This document shows, piece after piece, positions 24,362 through 32,884 of a stretch of DNA of 34,056 bases. A model generated the notes under the pieces. That model did not search any database. It was not told the DNA's origin and saw only the letters and a list, made by a program, of their open reading frames with translations. The stretch is from NCBI GenBank assembly GCA_023413135.1, contig JAEZQK010000051.1, forward strand, positions 1 through 34,056. Direction: 5' to 3'. The DNA comes from Bacillota bacterium. Its GTDB lineage: Bacteria > Bacillota > Clostridia > Christensenellales > Aristaeellaceae. The translations under genes and the position numbers were made by a program. The first letter of the stretch is position 1. Every line of letters starts with the position of its first letter.

Positions 24362-25798
24362 TTATTTCCCCAGGAACTCGTCCAGCTGGCGCTGGCATTC
24401 GGCAATTACGTCACGGATGCCTGCGTCCTCCAACTCGGCGATGATCTGCGGCACTACGACATCGGGATCGGAGGTGCCGGAGCGCAGCTCGGAATTATAG
24501 TTGTTCCAGATGGCCAGGCAAGCGGCAACTTCCATTTCAACATCCGTCTTGTTGAAGGAGAAGCCCATGGTGCTGGAAACAACGGCATCCTTGTAGCCCT
24601 CAAACACCTTTGTCCACATTTGGGGATCGGTGCCTTCGCCTTCCAGCGGGCCTACCTCATAGGAAGCTTGGGTATAGGGCAGCGGGTTGTACTTCTCAGT
24701 TCCCTGCTGGGTCCTGGTGACGGTGCCGTCAGCATTCATGTTATAGTGCACGCCCTCAATGCCATAGCGCATCATCGTACGGTATTCCACATCGGTGTTG
24801 ATGTATTCAATGTATTTGAGGCACTCGTCGATGTACTTGGTACCGGCGCTGATGGCGGTCATTGCACTCTGTGCGGAGGCAGTGGAAAGGAAGGGGCCTT
24901 CGTACCGGCTGATCTGCTGGCCATAGCCTACAACGCCTTCCCAGATCTTTTCAGCGCCGCGCCAGCCCTGGCCGGAGAGAACAGGTGAATACTGGCCGGC
25001 GGGAATGCTGGATGTGGTGGCGGCATCGGGCTGGATATAGCCTTTTTCAAACCAGCTGTGCACCAAACGGTAGTTGTCTACGAACTTGTCAATTTCCAGC
25101 GCCAGCTTGACGGTGGTGGCATTGGGATCACCGGGCTCTTTGGGGAATTCGGTGCAGATCAGCACGTCTTTCAGGAGCCAGTTAAGCCAATACTCGTTGG
25201 AGGTAACGCCGCCGCGGGAGATATAGAGCGGATACTCGTCGGGATGCTTCTCTTTGTAAGCAGCCAGGAAGGGTTCCACATCCGCATAGGACATGGTTTC
25301 CGGAATTTCCATGCCCAGTTCGTCAACAAAGAAGGCAGGGTCAAAACGCCAGAACAGCTCGATGGCATAATCCTTAAGGATCGGAACGGAGTGATTGCGG
25401 CCGTTTACGCTGGTGGCATCCCACAGCATTTCCGGGATGTACGAATACAGTTTGGGAGCCTTTTCGGCAACGATATCCGTGATGTCATAGAACAGGCCGT
25501 CATGGGAGTGCGTCACGTAGTCATTGAACGTAATGCTTGTGTACGCCATGTCCCAATATTCGCCTGACTGCATCATCAGGTCTACCTTGTCGCGGGTCAC
25601 ATACTCGAAATCGACCACAATGCCGATATCCTCAGCGGACATCTTGTTGAGTGCCTCGGCAACCATTGCCTGATCCTTGGGTTCATAGTCGGTGGTGTAG
25701 AGAATCCAGCGGAGCGTGACGGGTTCCTCGGCGCTGGCGAGCGGTACCAGGGACGCCGCAAGCACCATTGTCAGCACAAAGGCCAACAGTTTCTTCAT
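24362..25798 (-). CDS. Extracellular solute-binding protein, family 1 (LplA-type)
   Basis: A 478-residue sugar-binding protein of an ABC importer. Residues 1-23 form a signal peptide ending LASA, then EEPVTLRWILYTTDYEPKDQ. No cysteine is present at the cleavage site, so it is not a lipoprotein, unusual for a Gram-positive binding protein. The mature sequence has the two-lobe layout of LplA-like oligosaccharide binders, with YWDMAYTSITFNDYVTHSHDG near 80 and many aromatic residues (YYPLY, WLNWLL). TCAGGAGGTAG precedes the ATG. It follows the two permease genes in the operon. The neighbouring GH20 and GH9 enzymes suggest an amino-sugar oligosaccharide as ligand, which is inference. Confidence 0.9.
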   Translation of the reverse strand: MKKLLAFVLTMVLAASLVPLASAEEPVTLRWILYTTDYEPKDQAMVAEALNKMSAEDIGIVVDFEYVTRDKVDLMMQSGEYWDMAYTSITFNDYVTHSHDGLFYDITDIVAEKAPKLYSYIPEMLWDATSVNGRNHSVPILKDYAIELFWRFDPAFFVDELGMEIPETMSYADVEPFLAAYKEKHPDEYPLYISRGGVTSNEYWLNWLLKDVLICTEFPKEPGDPNATTVKLALEIDKFVDNYRLVHSWFEKGYIQPDAATTSSIPAGQYSPVLSGQGWRGAEKIWEGVVGYGQQISRYEGPFLSTASAQSAMTAISAGTKYIDECLKYIEYINTDVEYRTMMRYGIEGVHYNMNADGTVTRTQQGTEKYNPLPYTQASYEVGPLEGEGTDPQMWTKVFEGYKDAVVSSTMGFSFNKTDVEMEVAACLAIWNNYNSELRSGTSDPDVVVPQIIAELEDAGIRDVIAECQRQLDEFLGK

Positions 25799-25857
25799 GG
25801 TGGACTACCTCCTGATTATTATATTTCCAGACAGCAACACTGCTGCTTGAAACAAGA

Positions 25858-26784
25858 TTATCCCTTCACCGCGCCTATCGTCAGGCCGGAGACGAAGTAC
25901 TTTTGAAAGAACGGATAGGAGCAGGCTATGGGAGCCACCGCAATGACCACGATCGCCATCCGGACCGTCTCCGAAGGCAGGTTCGCGGAATGCGCCATGG
26001 AATCTTCCGAACGTGCCAGAAAATCAACAGCGCGCTCTATACTTACCAATACAAATTGGAGGGGGAACAGGTTGCGGTCGGTTACGTACAGCATGGTCTG
26101 ATACCAGTCGTTCCAATAGGCAAAGGTGAGGAACAGGCCGATTGTCGCCAGCGCCGGCAGTGCAATGGGCAGCACAATCTGCCGGAAAATTCTAAGCTGT
26201 GTGGCTCCGTCAATCTTTGCCGACTCCACTATGGAATCGGGGATGGTGGTTGTAAAGAAGGTGCGCATGATGATTACATACCAGGACGAGCAGGCCAGGG
26301 GCAGAATGATAGCCGCATAAGTGTTCTTCAGGCCGAACAACTGCGTATTGATCATATAGGTGGAGACAAGACCGCCCTGGAACAGCATGGGGATAAAGAT
26401 GAGTATGGTCGCGAACTTTCTGTAGCGGTAGGTCGGCCGGGAAAGGGTGTAGCCCAGCGTGCTGATCAGCGTAAGCCCCAGTGTGGTTCCAACTACCGTG
26501 ATCCCGATCGAATTGATGAAGCTGCGCAGGATATCTTCACGCGTTTGCCACAAAAACTTGTACGTATCCAGGCTCCATTGAATGGGTGCAAAGCTGTAGC
26601 CAATTTTCAGCACCGATTCTTCCGCAGAAAAAGAGATGATCACCACAAAAACAAACGGCAGGATGGAAACCATTGCAAATACGAAAAACAAAATGGAAAT
26701 GACCACATTGCTGGCAGGCTTCACCCGGTTAAAGCGCTCGACTCCGCTTGTGCCCGCCTTGCTGCCCAGTCTTATTGAATGCAT
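25858..26784 (-). CDS. Carbohydrate ABC permease, LplC/YtcP-like
   Basis: A 308-residue inner-membrane permease of the MalG/LplC family with six helices. The EAA loop that contacts the ATPase reads TIPDSIVESAKIDGATQLRIFRQIVLPIALPALATI (about residues 196-230). The C-terminal end QKYFVSGLTIGAVKG is characteristic of LplC/YtcP proteins. AAAAGGAGCAG precedes the ATG at 26784; the frame extends 27 codons further without support. It partners the upstream LplB-type permease. No ATPase gene is in the operon, so a shared MsmX-type ATPase encoded elsewhere is presumably used. Confidence 0.92.
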   Translation of the reverse strand: MHSIRLGSKAGTSGVERFNRVKPASNVVISILFFVFAMVSILPFVFVVIISFSAEESVLKIGYSFAPIQWSLDTYKFLWQTREDILRSFINSIGITVVGTTLGLTLISTLGYTLSRPTYRYRKFATILIFIPMLFQGGLVSTYMINTQLFGLKNTYAAIILPLACSSWYVIIMRTFFTTTIPDSIVESAKIDGATQLRIFRQIVLPIALPALATIGLFLTFAYWNDWYQTMLYVTDRNLFPLQFVLVSIERAVDFLARSEDSMAHSANLPSETVRMAIVVIAVAPIACSYPFFQKYFVSGLTIGAVKG

Positions 26785-26824
26785 GGAACTGCTCCTTTTC
26801 ACGGTCCGATGTGATAGACGGACA

Positions 26825-27787
26825 TCAGAATAGCCCGCTCTCCGGATCGATCTTTTTAACGACAAGATTGGCGATGATGATGGTGATGCACCCCAGTACC
26901 GATTGCAGGAGCGAGGCTGCGGACGAGTAGTTCAGGTTCGAGCCGGCATCCGTCAGCGACTTGTAGATGAATACGTCGATTGTCTGCGTAACGGATACGA
27001 GCGAATCGGAGTTGCGGGGGACTCTGTAGAAAAGACCGAAGTCTGAATTGAAGATTCGTCCCATGGCCAGGATGAACATAATGGAAATGATAGGGCGCAG
27101 GAACGGTATCGTGATGTACTTGATTTGCTGGAACTTTGTTGCGCCGTCGATCAAAGCCGCCTCATACATTTCCTGGTCCATGCCGCTGATGGCTGCCAGA
27201 TACACCACCATGGAGTATCCAATGCCTTTCCACAGGTTCATAAACGTCAGTATAAAGGGCCAATACTTAGGCTCCTGATACCACATGATCTTGTTTCCGC
27301 CCATTTGCATGATCAGGTTGTTGAAAAGCCCGCGGTCAGTCGCCAGGAATGCGTACACAAAGTAACTGACTACGACCCATGATATAAAGTGCGGGAAAAA
27401 CATGGCTGTTTGAAAAACCTTTGCAGCCCGCTTGGAGTACATTTGGGAGATAAGGAGGGCCAATGTGACGGGAACAATGATGCCAAGAACTATGAACAAA
27501 AAGTTATAGCCAATGGTGGTGCCAAAAACGTTCTTCCATTCCGAAAGCTTAAAAAGGAACTTGAAGTTTTTGAGACCGACCCATTTGCTGTTTGCAAACA
27601 AACTATACACGAATCCCTTACCGGGGGCGACCTTGTAGCTTTGAAATGCGATGACGATGCCGAACATCGGCAGATAACAAAACGCGATATACCAGATAAA
27701 TGTTGGCAGGGACAACAGCGTCAGCTGAATATCATCCAGTGTCATACGGCGGCGTTTTTTTATATGTACCGGTTTGCTCAGATTCAC
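26825..27787 (-). CDS. Carbohydrate ABC permease, LplB-like
   Basis: A 320-residue permease with six helices. Family features are FCYLPMFGIVIAFQSYK near the N-terminus, WVGLKNFKFLF, the EAA loop DQEMYEAALIDGATKFQQIKYITIPFLRPI, and GRIFNSDFGLFYRVPRNSD. The open frame starts at an ATG at 27850, but AAAGGAGG lies seven bases before a GTG at 27787 within the frame. I therefore place the start at that GTG, giving VNLSKPVHIKKRRR. It begins the transporter portion of the operon, 100 bases after the kinase stop. Confidence 0.9.
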   Translation of the reverse strand: MNLSKPVHIKKRRRMTLDDIQLTLLSLPTFIWYIAFCYLPMFGIVIAFQSYKVAPGKGFVYSLFANSKWVGLKNFKFLFKLSEWKNVFGTTIGYNFLFIVLGIIVPVTLALLISQMYSKRAAKVFQTAMFFPHFISWVVVSYFVYAFLATDRGLFNNLIMQMGGNKIMWYQEPKYWPFILTFMNLWKGIGYSMVVYLAAISGMDQEMYEAALIDGATKFQQIKYITIPFLRPIISIMFILAMGRIFNSDFGLFYRVPRNSDSLVSVTQTIDVFIYKSLTDAGSNLNYSSAASLLQSVLGCITIIIANLVVKKIDPESGLF

Positions 27788-27887
27788 GGCGAAACCTCCT
27801 TTATGGGGTTGGGATGCTGGCTTTGCGGAATATGCATACGTTGGGGGCATTCGTAAAACGCTTTTCCCGATGGAATGATGAAGTTAT

Positions 27888-28841
27888 CTATTGGAGATCA
27901 TTGATGAAGGGGATCTTTCCATTAAGATAAGCCAGCGCCATTTGCGCTGCGCCATCCGCGGTGTCACTGCTGGGGAAGATTACCTTGGACTGCGGATACT
28001 TGTCTTTAAACAATGCCTTGTATTCATCAAAATACACTTTGGAACTTGTGAACACGCTGCCCCAAACGCCCGACAGGAAGAAAGGCTCCTTATCAAACCC
28101 AAGTTTCATCACGCAAGTATCTGTTACCTCAAACAATGCGCGGGCACACCCCCTTAACAGGGCGGTTGCCGTGACATCTCCTTCCTCCGACGCTTCAAAC
28201 ACCAGATTGGCAATGCGGATATCAATGGGGCGCCTTCGCAGCGCATTTGTGCACTCGTTCAGCTTGTTTACATCCAGCCCCTTGAAATATGCATCTATCT
28301 TGCTGATGAGGAGGGTTTGGGGAATGCTCCCGTCAATCCACATGGAGGCATGCCGCATGGCGGAGAGAGAAATCCATTGCCCCGATCCTTCATTTCCGAA
28401 TATCGTTATGGGATACCCGCCTGAACGGGTAATCCTTCCTGACTTATTCCGGCCCACGGCGATGGATCCAGCGCCGGAGATGGCCATAACGCCAAGCCCT
28501 TGTGTCGTGGCATACAGCGCAACGCTTCCGTCATTGAGGCAGAAGACCGGGCACATGAGCTGCAACGATGCGTAAAAATCGGCAACCGTCATTTTTGCAT
28601 TTGGCGAGTCTATGCCTGCGGCGCCTACAATCATGCAGCGGCATCCGGCCTTTTCCCCGCCAAAGGAGGCAAGCAGTTCGGTGATCATCTCCGATATGCG
28701 GTATTGCGCCGCTTTCTTCCCGATCGTCATGTGGTTGGTAGAAGGCCCGGTCCGTTTTGACAAAACATTTCCCTGCATATCTTTAGCTGTACAAATAAAC
28801 TCGTGCAGGCTGCTCTCTATTCCAATCACATATTCCTGCAT
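27888..28841 (-). CDS. BadF/BadG-family sugar kinase (GlcNAc kinase-like) with divergent phosphate loop
   Basis: A 317-residue protein of the ASKHA superfamily. Motifs are AISGAGSIAVGR (second phosphate/adenosine region), CLNDGSVALYA with the probable catalytic Asp, and GNEGSGQWISLSAMR. The first phosphate loop, normally DGGGTKT-like, reads IGIESSLHE (residues 6-14): the Asp is Glu and the GGT is SSL. Compare the second kinase at 31005-31952, which keeps DVGGTHARL. It may phosphorylate a modified amino sugar, bind a sugar as a sensor, or have lost kinase activity. It is the first gene of the leftward operon, with GAGGGA before the ATG at 28841. Confidence 0.8.
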   Translation of the reverse strand: MQEYVIGIESSLHEFICTAKDMQGNVLSKRTGPSTNHMTIGKKAAQYRISEMITELLASFGGEKAGCRCMIVGAAGIDSPNAKMTVADFYASLQLMCPVFCLNDGSVALYATTQGLGVMAISGAGSIAVGRNKSGRITRSGGYPITIFGNEGSGQWISLSAMRHASMWIDGSIPQTLLISKIDAYFKGLDVNKLNECTNALRRRPIDIRIANLVFEASEEGDVTATALLRGCARALFEVTDTCVMKLGFDKEPFFLSGVWGSVFTSSKVYFDEYKALFKDKYPQSKVIFPSSDTADGAAQMALAYLNGKIPFINDLQ

Positions 28842-28911
28842 AGGCCGTCCCTCATTTCTGCTGCTTCACAGCGATTGCCGGCATATGCCGCGATCGCCTT
28901 CGGTTGGTGCC

Positions 28912-28941
28912 ATTATAGACAGGTGATACCTATCATGTCGA
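28912..28941 (-). promoter_or_regulatory. Possible promoter of the leftward kinase/ABC operon
   Basis: On the minus strand TCGACA (28936-28941, five of six to consensus) is followed after 18 bases by TATAAT (28912-28917). The spacer contains AGGTATCACCT, a short AGGT/ACCT dyad that a repressor could bind. Confidence 0.55.
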
Positions 28942-29039
28942 GGATGATGTTTTTCAATAAAAAACGCTAAAATACCCCATGATTTACGCTTAAAGGTATG
29001 CATTTGGCTGCCTTTACCATGTGTTGGACGAGATGTCAA

Positions 29040-29058
29040 GTATGATTTTTTATCATAC
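29040..29058. promoter_or_regulatory. Palindrome GTATGAT-N5-ATCATAC, possible operator
   Basis: Perfect 7-bp arms (29040-29046 and 29052-29058) flank five T residues. It lies about 20 bases upstream of the rightward -35 element. It could bind the LuxR-type regulator encoded next to it, or form a small hairpin on leftward transcripts. Confidence 0.5.
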
Positions 29059-29078
29059 CGGCTATCACTGATCTTTAC

Positions 29079-29106
29079 TGGACAATAGCTGAGTGTCGTG
29101 TATAAT
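29079..29106 (+). promoter_or_regulatory. Promoter of the rightward operon
   Basis: TGGACA (29079-29084, five of six to consensus) is followed after 16 bases by a perfect TATAAT (29101-29106). The inferred start point is about 55 bases before the ATG at 29170. Confidence 0.65.
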
Positions 29107-29169
29107 TGGCGTTGCGGTAAATTAGCATAGGTGGGTATGCCGATTTGAAGCATAGGGAAGTGAAGCGGA

Positions 29170-29850
29170 ATGGACATTGCAAAACCCTCGGTGCTTATTG
29201 TGGACGCAGACGTGCGTGCGCAGCAGGCAACGCGTTCGCTTCTTCAATATCAGAATCAGATTGGCGTATGCTGCTTAGCCGGCAGCGGATATGAGGCTAT
29301 TGTCAAACATCTGAAGCAGCCCGCAGATGTTGTTCTCATGGAAGTGGATCTTGAAACGCCTATGGCCGGTATGTTTATTCTCAGGGAGATAGCGAGCGCG
29401 CCGGATCATGCCCCTGTAATCATCTACACAAACCATAGGGAGCCTGATACCATCTACAGAGCCTTTTCGTATGGAGCCGACAATTATGTTTTTAAGGAAG
29501 CTTCCCCCACGAAACTTATAAGGGCTATTGTAGCGGCGAATGCGAGCCGAAATACCATTTCCCCGGAAGTAACCCCCTTGATTCTAAAGGAATTCAGACG
29601 CCTGCGCTCGCTTGAGGACAATATGTCCTATCTGCTGAAGACCATGCTGTCGCTTACACCCACGGAGTTGGATATCCTCCGCCTTTTGTATGGCGGGGCA
29701 CAAGCCCGCGAAGTATCCCGGGTCCGGTTTATTGAGCTCACGACAACCAAAACGCACATATCGCATATCCCGCGAAAATTTAACCTGAACAATATGTCCC
29801 AGGTGATCGAACTGCTGCGGGAGAGCGGCTTTTTTTCCATGCTTGAATAG
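29170..29850 (+). CDS. Atypical response regulator, receiver plus LuxR-type HTH
   Basis: A 226-residue DNA-binding regulator. Residues 7-125 form a receiver domain (VLIVDAD start with D12 and D14, Thr in IIYTNH, Lys in NYVFKEAS). The phosphoacceptor position, aligned through DVVLM-D in NarL-like proteins, is Glu58 (DVVLMEVDLE). A Glu there often mimics the phosphorylated state, so it may be active without a kinase. Residues 156-220 are a LuxR/NarL helix-turn-helix (LTPTELDILRLLYGGAQAREVSRV, then TTTKTHISHIPRKFNL). No histidine kinase is in the window. GGGAAGTGAAGCGGA precedes the ATG. As first gene of the rightward set it is the obvious local regulator of both operons, which is inference. Confidence 0.88.
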   Translation: MDIAKPSVLIVDADVRAQQATRSLLQYQNQIGVCCLAGSGYEAIVKHLKQPADVVLMEVDLETPMAGMFILREIASAPDHAPVIIYTNHREPDTIYRAFSYGADNYVFKEASPTKLIRAIVAANASRNTISPEVTPLILKEFRRLRSLEDNMSYLLKTMLSLTPTELDILRLLYGGAQAREVSRVRFIELTTTKTHISHIPRKFNLNNMSQVIELLRESGFFSMLE

Positions 29851-29887
29851 CCGCTCAAGAAAACTGATGAAGGAAAGGAATACGAAA

Positions 29888-30964
29888 ATGGCAGAAAAGA
29901 TGATGGGCTATCTGAAAGAACAGCCTATGGTTTGGCGTAACCTTGTAAAAAACAGGAAGCAGATCACAGAGGCTTTTGTTAAGGCATTCAAAGATGCTGC
30001 CTTTTCTCAGATTATTGTGATTGGATCAGGCAGTTCCTATAATGCCGCTTATGTTGCAAAGCAGGTATTTGCCGATTATCTTGGCATCAGGTTTTTGCCC
30101 GTTCCCCCGTCGCGTGCGTTGGAAATGCTTCCCCTGTATACGCCGGAAGATACGGTTGTTTTCTTTGTCTCCCAGTCGGGAGAGAGCACGAATACCATCG
30201 GTTTGCTGGATTCCATCCATAAAAAAGGCTACCGCACAGTCGGCCTGACGCAGCTAAACACATCCTCCGTGGCGAAAAAGTGCGACGTATTTGTACACAT
30301 AGACTGCGGCGAAGAAACCGTAGGCCCCAAAACGAAAGGCTATTCCGCCACCGTATTGTGCCTGTACCTTTTGTGCCTGGAGCTTTCAAAGGCGCGGGGA
30401 TATATGGACGAAACATCTTATGAAGCTGCGTATTCCCTATTGGACAGCGCATTTAGCCTGGCGGATGAGAATATCATGGCATCGGCCAACTGGGCGAAGA
30501 AGCATACCGAAAGCTTCACAAAAGCTCCGCACATGATGATTGTTTCGGAGGGGGCAAATTACCCTGCGATGCTGGAAGGCGCATTAAAGATTTTGGAATG
30601 CCTGTATATCCCCGTAACGGCGTATGAGTTTGAGGAGTACCTGCATGGCGTGCAATGCTCCATTGATGAAAACAGTTACATCATATTCGTATTTCCGGAT
30701 GTCCCGAACCGCGAGCGTATGCTTAGATTATACGAGTTCCATGCCGCCCATAAGGGGAAAGGATTCGCTGTTGCCGTTAATAAAACCACAGGCATCGAAG
30801 GCGAACTTCTGATTAAAACGGCCGGAGCGGATATGGCGTCTGTTTTTAGCGTCGTGCTGCCCATGCAGCTTGTCAGCGTGATCGTATCTGAAGCGAAAGG
30901 CATCAACTGCGACACATCGAAGTTTCCGGAATTCGTTAAGGCGTTGGGCACAAAAAACTGGTGA
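29888..30964 (+). CDS. SIS-domain sugar-phosphate isomerase/deglycase
   Basis: A 358-residue cytoplasmic protein with two SIS domains, like the isomerase half of GlmS, AgaS and the deglycase FrlB. Domain 1 has IIVIGSGSSYNAA (42-54) and VFFVSQSGESTNT (91-103), the phosphosugar-binding loop. VGPKTKGYSATV (near 150-162) is a family block, and EFEEYLHGVQCS (about 245-256) supplies the conserved Glu and His. It probably deaminates or deglycates an amino-sugar 6-phosphate, matching the two kinases nearby. I chose the ATG at 29888, preceded by AAGGAAAGGA; earlier in-frame ATG codons lie within that site. It follows the regulator gene by 37 bases. Confidence 0.87.
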   Translation: MAEKMMGYLKEQPMVWRNLVKNRKQITEAFVKAFKDAAFSQIIVIGSGSSYNAAYVAKQVFADYLGIRFLPVPPSRALEMLPLYTPEDTVVFFVSQSGESTNTIGLLDSIHKKGYRTVGLTQLNTSSVAKKCDVFVHIDCGEETVGPKTKGYSATVLCLYLLCLELSKARGYMDETSYEAAYSLLDSAFSLADENIMASANWAKKHTESFTKAPHMMIVSEGANYPAMLEGALKILECLYIPVTAYEFEEYLHGVQCSIDENSYIIFVFPDVPNRERMLRLYEFHAAHKGKGFAVAVNKTTGIEGELLIKTAGADMASVFSVVLPMQLVSVIVSEAKGINCDTSKFPEFVKALGTKNW

Positions 30965-31004
30965 TGTCGCGCTGTACCGACATGCCGAAGGTGAGGACGA
31001 TTGC

Positions 31005-31952
31005 ATGCGCTATTGTATCGGAATGGATGTGGGGGGCACGCATGCCAGGCTGAAGCTTACAGATACGCAAGGGAAAGAGATTGGTTACTTTGAGCATAAG
31101 GGTGGGACCATCACCAGCGCGTCGTACGAAACCATACGCGAACGTTATCATGCGTTGATTATGGGCGCGCTCAATGCGCACGGCCTTGCGCCGGAACACT
31201 GCGCCGGGCTTTGCCTGGGGGCCTCCGGTATTGATACGGATGATTTGCATGAACAATATGTCAAAATGCTGGAAAGCATGGGATTTGACCGGGCTGTCAT
31301 CCGTGCCTTCAATGATTGCGAAGTGCTATTGAACTTGTATGCAGATAAGCCGTGCATTGCAATCATTGCGGGTACGGGATCCATCATCATGGGCAAAGGG
31401 GAAGACGGCAAGATTATCCGGTACGGCGGATGGAGCTATCTTCTCAGCGATGAGGGCAGCGCGTCATACATCATTCGAAAAGCCATCGAGGCTGCTTTGA
31501 AGTATTGGGACGGCTATGGAGACTGTGCCGTCCTGGCATCGTTGCTTGAAAGCGAAACGGAGATGCGCAACCAGCAGGAGGCCGCGACCTATTACATCAG
31601 CCATATCAAGGAAAAGGAAATGATTTCACGGTATGCCCCGCTGGTGGAAAAGGCGGCCGCGCTCAATGACCCTACCGCGCTGCGCATCCTGTATAACGCG
31701 GCGGAAAGGCTTTTCACCGGGGTGGATGTTGTGGCAAGGCAAATGAACATAGGAAACGCGCCGTACGTCGTTTTGCTGTGGGGGAGCGTATTGATGAAAA
31801 ACGCGTATGTATCCGGCCGTTTACGAGAACTGCTGCTTGCGCGTTTTCCCAAGGCCGAGATCGTTAACCTTGAAGGAACGGCTGTAGACTGTGCGATCAA
31901 TATCGCGCTGAAAATCGGGAAGGAGCAGGCGCTGTGCAAGAATCAATCTTGA
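31005..31952 (+). CDS. BadF/BadG-family N-acetylglucosamine kinase-like protein
   Basis: A 315-residue ASKHA-superfamily kinase with intact motifs. The first phosphate loop is CIGMDVGGTHARLKL (D8), the likely catalytic Asp is in AFNDCEVLL, the second phosphate loop is IAGTGSIIMGKG, and LSDEGSASYIIRKAIEAAL matches the family block. It is expected to use ATP to phosphorylate GlcNAc, glucosamine or a similar hexosamine in the cytoplasm, feeding the SIS enzyme. GGTGAGGA precedes the ATG. It lies 40 bases after the SIS gene and overlaps the following dehydrogenase gene by 19 bases. Together with 27888-28841 the locus has two kinases of one family, about 30 percent alike by eye. Confidence 0.87.
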   Translation: MRYCIGMDVGGTHARLKLTDTQGKEIGYFEHKGGTITSASYETIRERYHALIMGALNAHGLAPEHCAGLCLGASGIDTDDLHEQYVKMLESMGFDRAVIRAFNDCEVLLNLYADKPCIAIIAGTGSIIMGKGEDGKIIRYGGWSYLLSDEGSASYIIRKAIEAALKYWDGYGDCAVLASLLESETEMRNQQEAATYYISHIKEKEMISRYAPLVEKAAALNDPTALRILYNAAERLFTGVDVVARQMNIGNAPYVVLLWGSVLMKNAYVSGRLRELLLARFPKAEIVNLEGTAVDCAINIALKIGKEQALCKNQS

Positions 31953-32884
31953 TCATGATGCCTTTTACCAAGGAATATCAGGAGCAAACGCTTTCCATTG
32001 CGGATGGGCATGCCGTGCATTTCATCGGGCTGGAAAAACCTGCACAGCATCTGCTTGAAGACGCAACAGTCATCATTGGCAACCCAACCGCAGAGGATCT
32101 TAAATGCTGCCGGCACCTGCGCTGGCTGCAGGTGCGCACGGCAGGCGTGGACGCTTACCTGAAAAGCGGTGTATTGCCGGCGGGAACGATCCTCACCAAC
32201 GCCTCCGGCGGGTACGGCACAGCCATTTCCGAATATCTGCTGGCTGCAACCTTCTCGCTGTGCAGACAGATGCATAGGTACCGTGACCAGCAAAGCCATC
32301 ATGTATGGCAGCCTGTCGGGGATATCCGCTGCATTGCCAGGTCCACGGTTCTGGTGATAGGCAGCGGGGATATCGGAAGCAAGTATGCAAAAAAGATGCA
32401 TGCGCTCGGTGCCCGGGTGAACGGCATTCGCAGAAGCCTTGATAGCAAACCCGAATTTTTTGGGAAAATGGGTACGCTTGATGATTTGGATGCCATGCTG
32501 CCGGAGGCCGATATCGTTGCGCTATGCTTGCCTGCAAACCCGCAGACGGTAGGGCTCATGAGTGCGGCGCGCTTTTCAAGAATGAAGCCGGGCGCACTAT
32601 TCTTAAACATTGGGCGCGGTGTTCTTATAGATACGAAGGCGCTGATGGATGCGCTGGATGCCGGGCAAATCGCAGGGGCAGCTCTGGACGTTACAGATCC
32701 CGAGCCGCTCCCTTCTGATCATCCGCTCTGGGATTATGAAAATGTGATCATCACGCCGCATTCCGCCGGCGGCGAATACTTCGGCGTGATTTATGATGAT
32801 ACCATCGCCGTTTGCCTCAATAATTTGAAGCGGTATTTGAACGAAGAACCTTTGAAGAATGTCGCGGAGGCCTGTCAAAGGTGA
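31934..32884 (+). CDS. D-isomer-specific 2-hydroxyacid dehydrogenase
   Basis: A 316-residue NAD(P)-dependent oxidoreductase. The cofactor domain has VLVIGSGDIGSKYAKKM (GxGxxG). Catalytic residues are the Arg in LFLNIGRGVLID, the Glu in DVTDPEPLP and the His in ITPHSAGG. The start is a GTG at 31934, fixed by AAGGAG eight bases upstream and lying inside the end of the kinase gene. Family members interconvert 2-keto acids and D-2-hydroxy acids such as glyoxylate/glycolate, hydroxypyruvate/glycerate or pyruvate/D-lactate. In this operon it may act on a sugar acid or on the D-lactyl group of muramic acid; both are speculation. Confidence 0.9.
   Translation: MQESILIMMPFTKEYQEQTLSIADGHAVHFIGLEKPAQHLLEDATVIIGNPTAEDLKCCRHLRWLQVRTAGVDAYLKSGVLPAGTILTNASGGYGTAISEYLLAATFSLCRQMHRYRDQQSHHVWQPVGDIRCIARSTVLVIGSGDIGSKYAKKMHALGARVNGIRRSLDSKPEFFGKMGTLDDLDAMLPEADIVALCLPANPQTVGLMSAARFSRMKPGALFLNIGRGVLIDTKALMDALDAGQIAGAALDVTDPEPLPSDHPLWDYENVIITPHSAGGEYFGVIYDDTIAVCLNNLKRYLNEEPLKNVAEACQR

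Larger units (their letters stand above)
28842..29169. other. Divergent promoter region of the amino-sugar locus
   Basis: A 328-base gene-free stretch between the two divergent gene sets. It contains a leftward promoter candidate, a rightward promoter candidate and the palindrome at 29040-29058. The middle part (28940-29035) is AT-rich. Confidence 0.7.

Noticed and set aside
25903..26778. 291-codon plus-strand frame opposite the LplC-like permease
   Set aside because: Charged low-complexity translation opposite a clear permease gene; a strand shadow.
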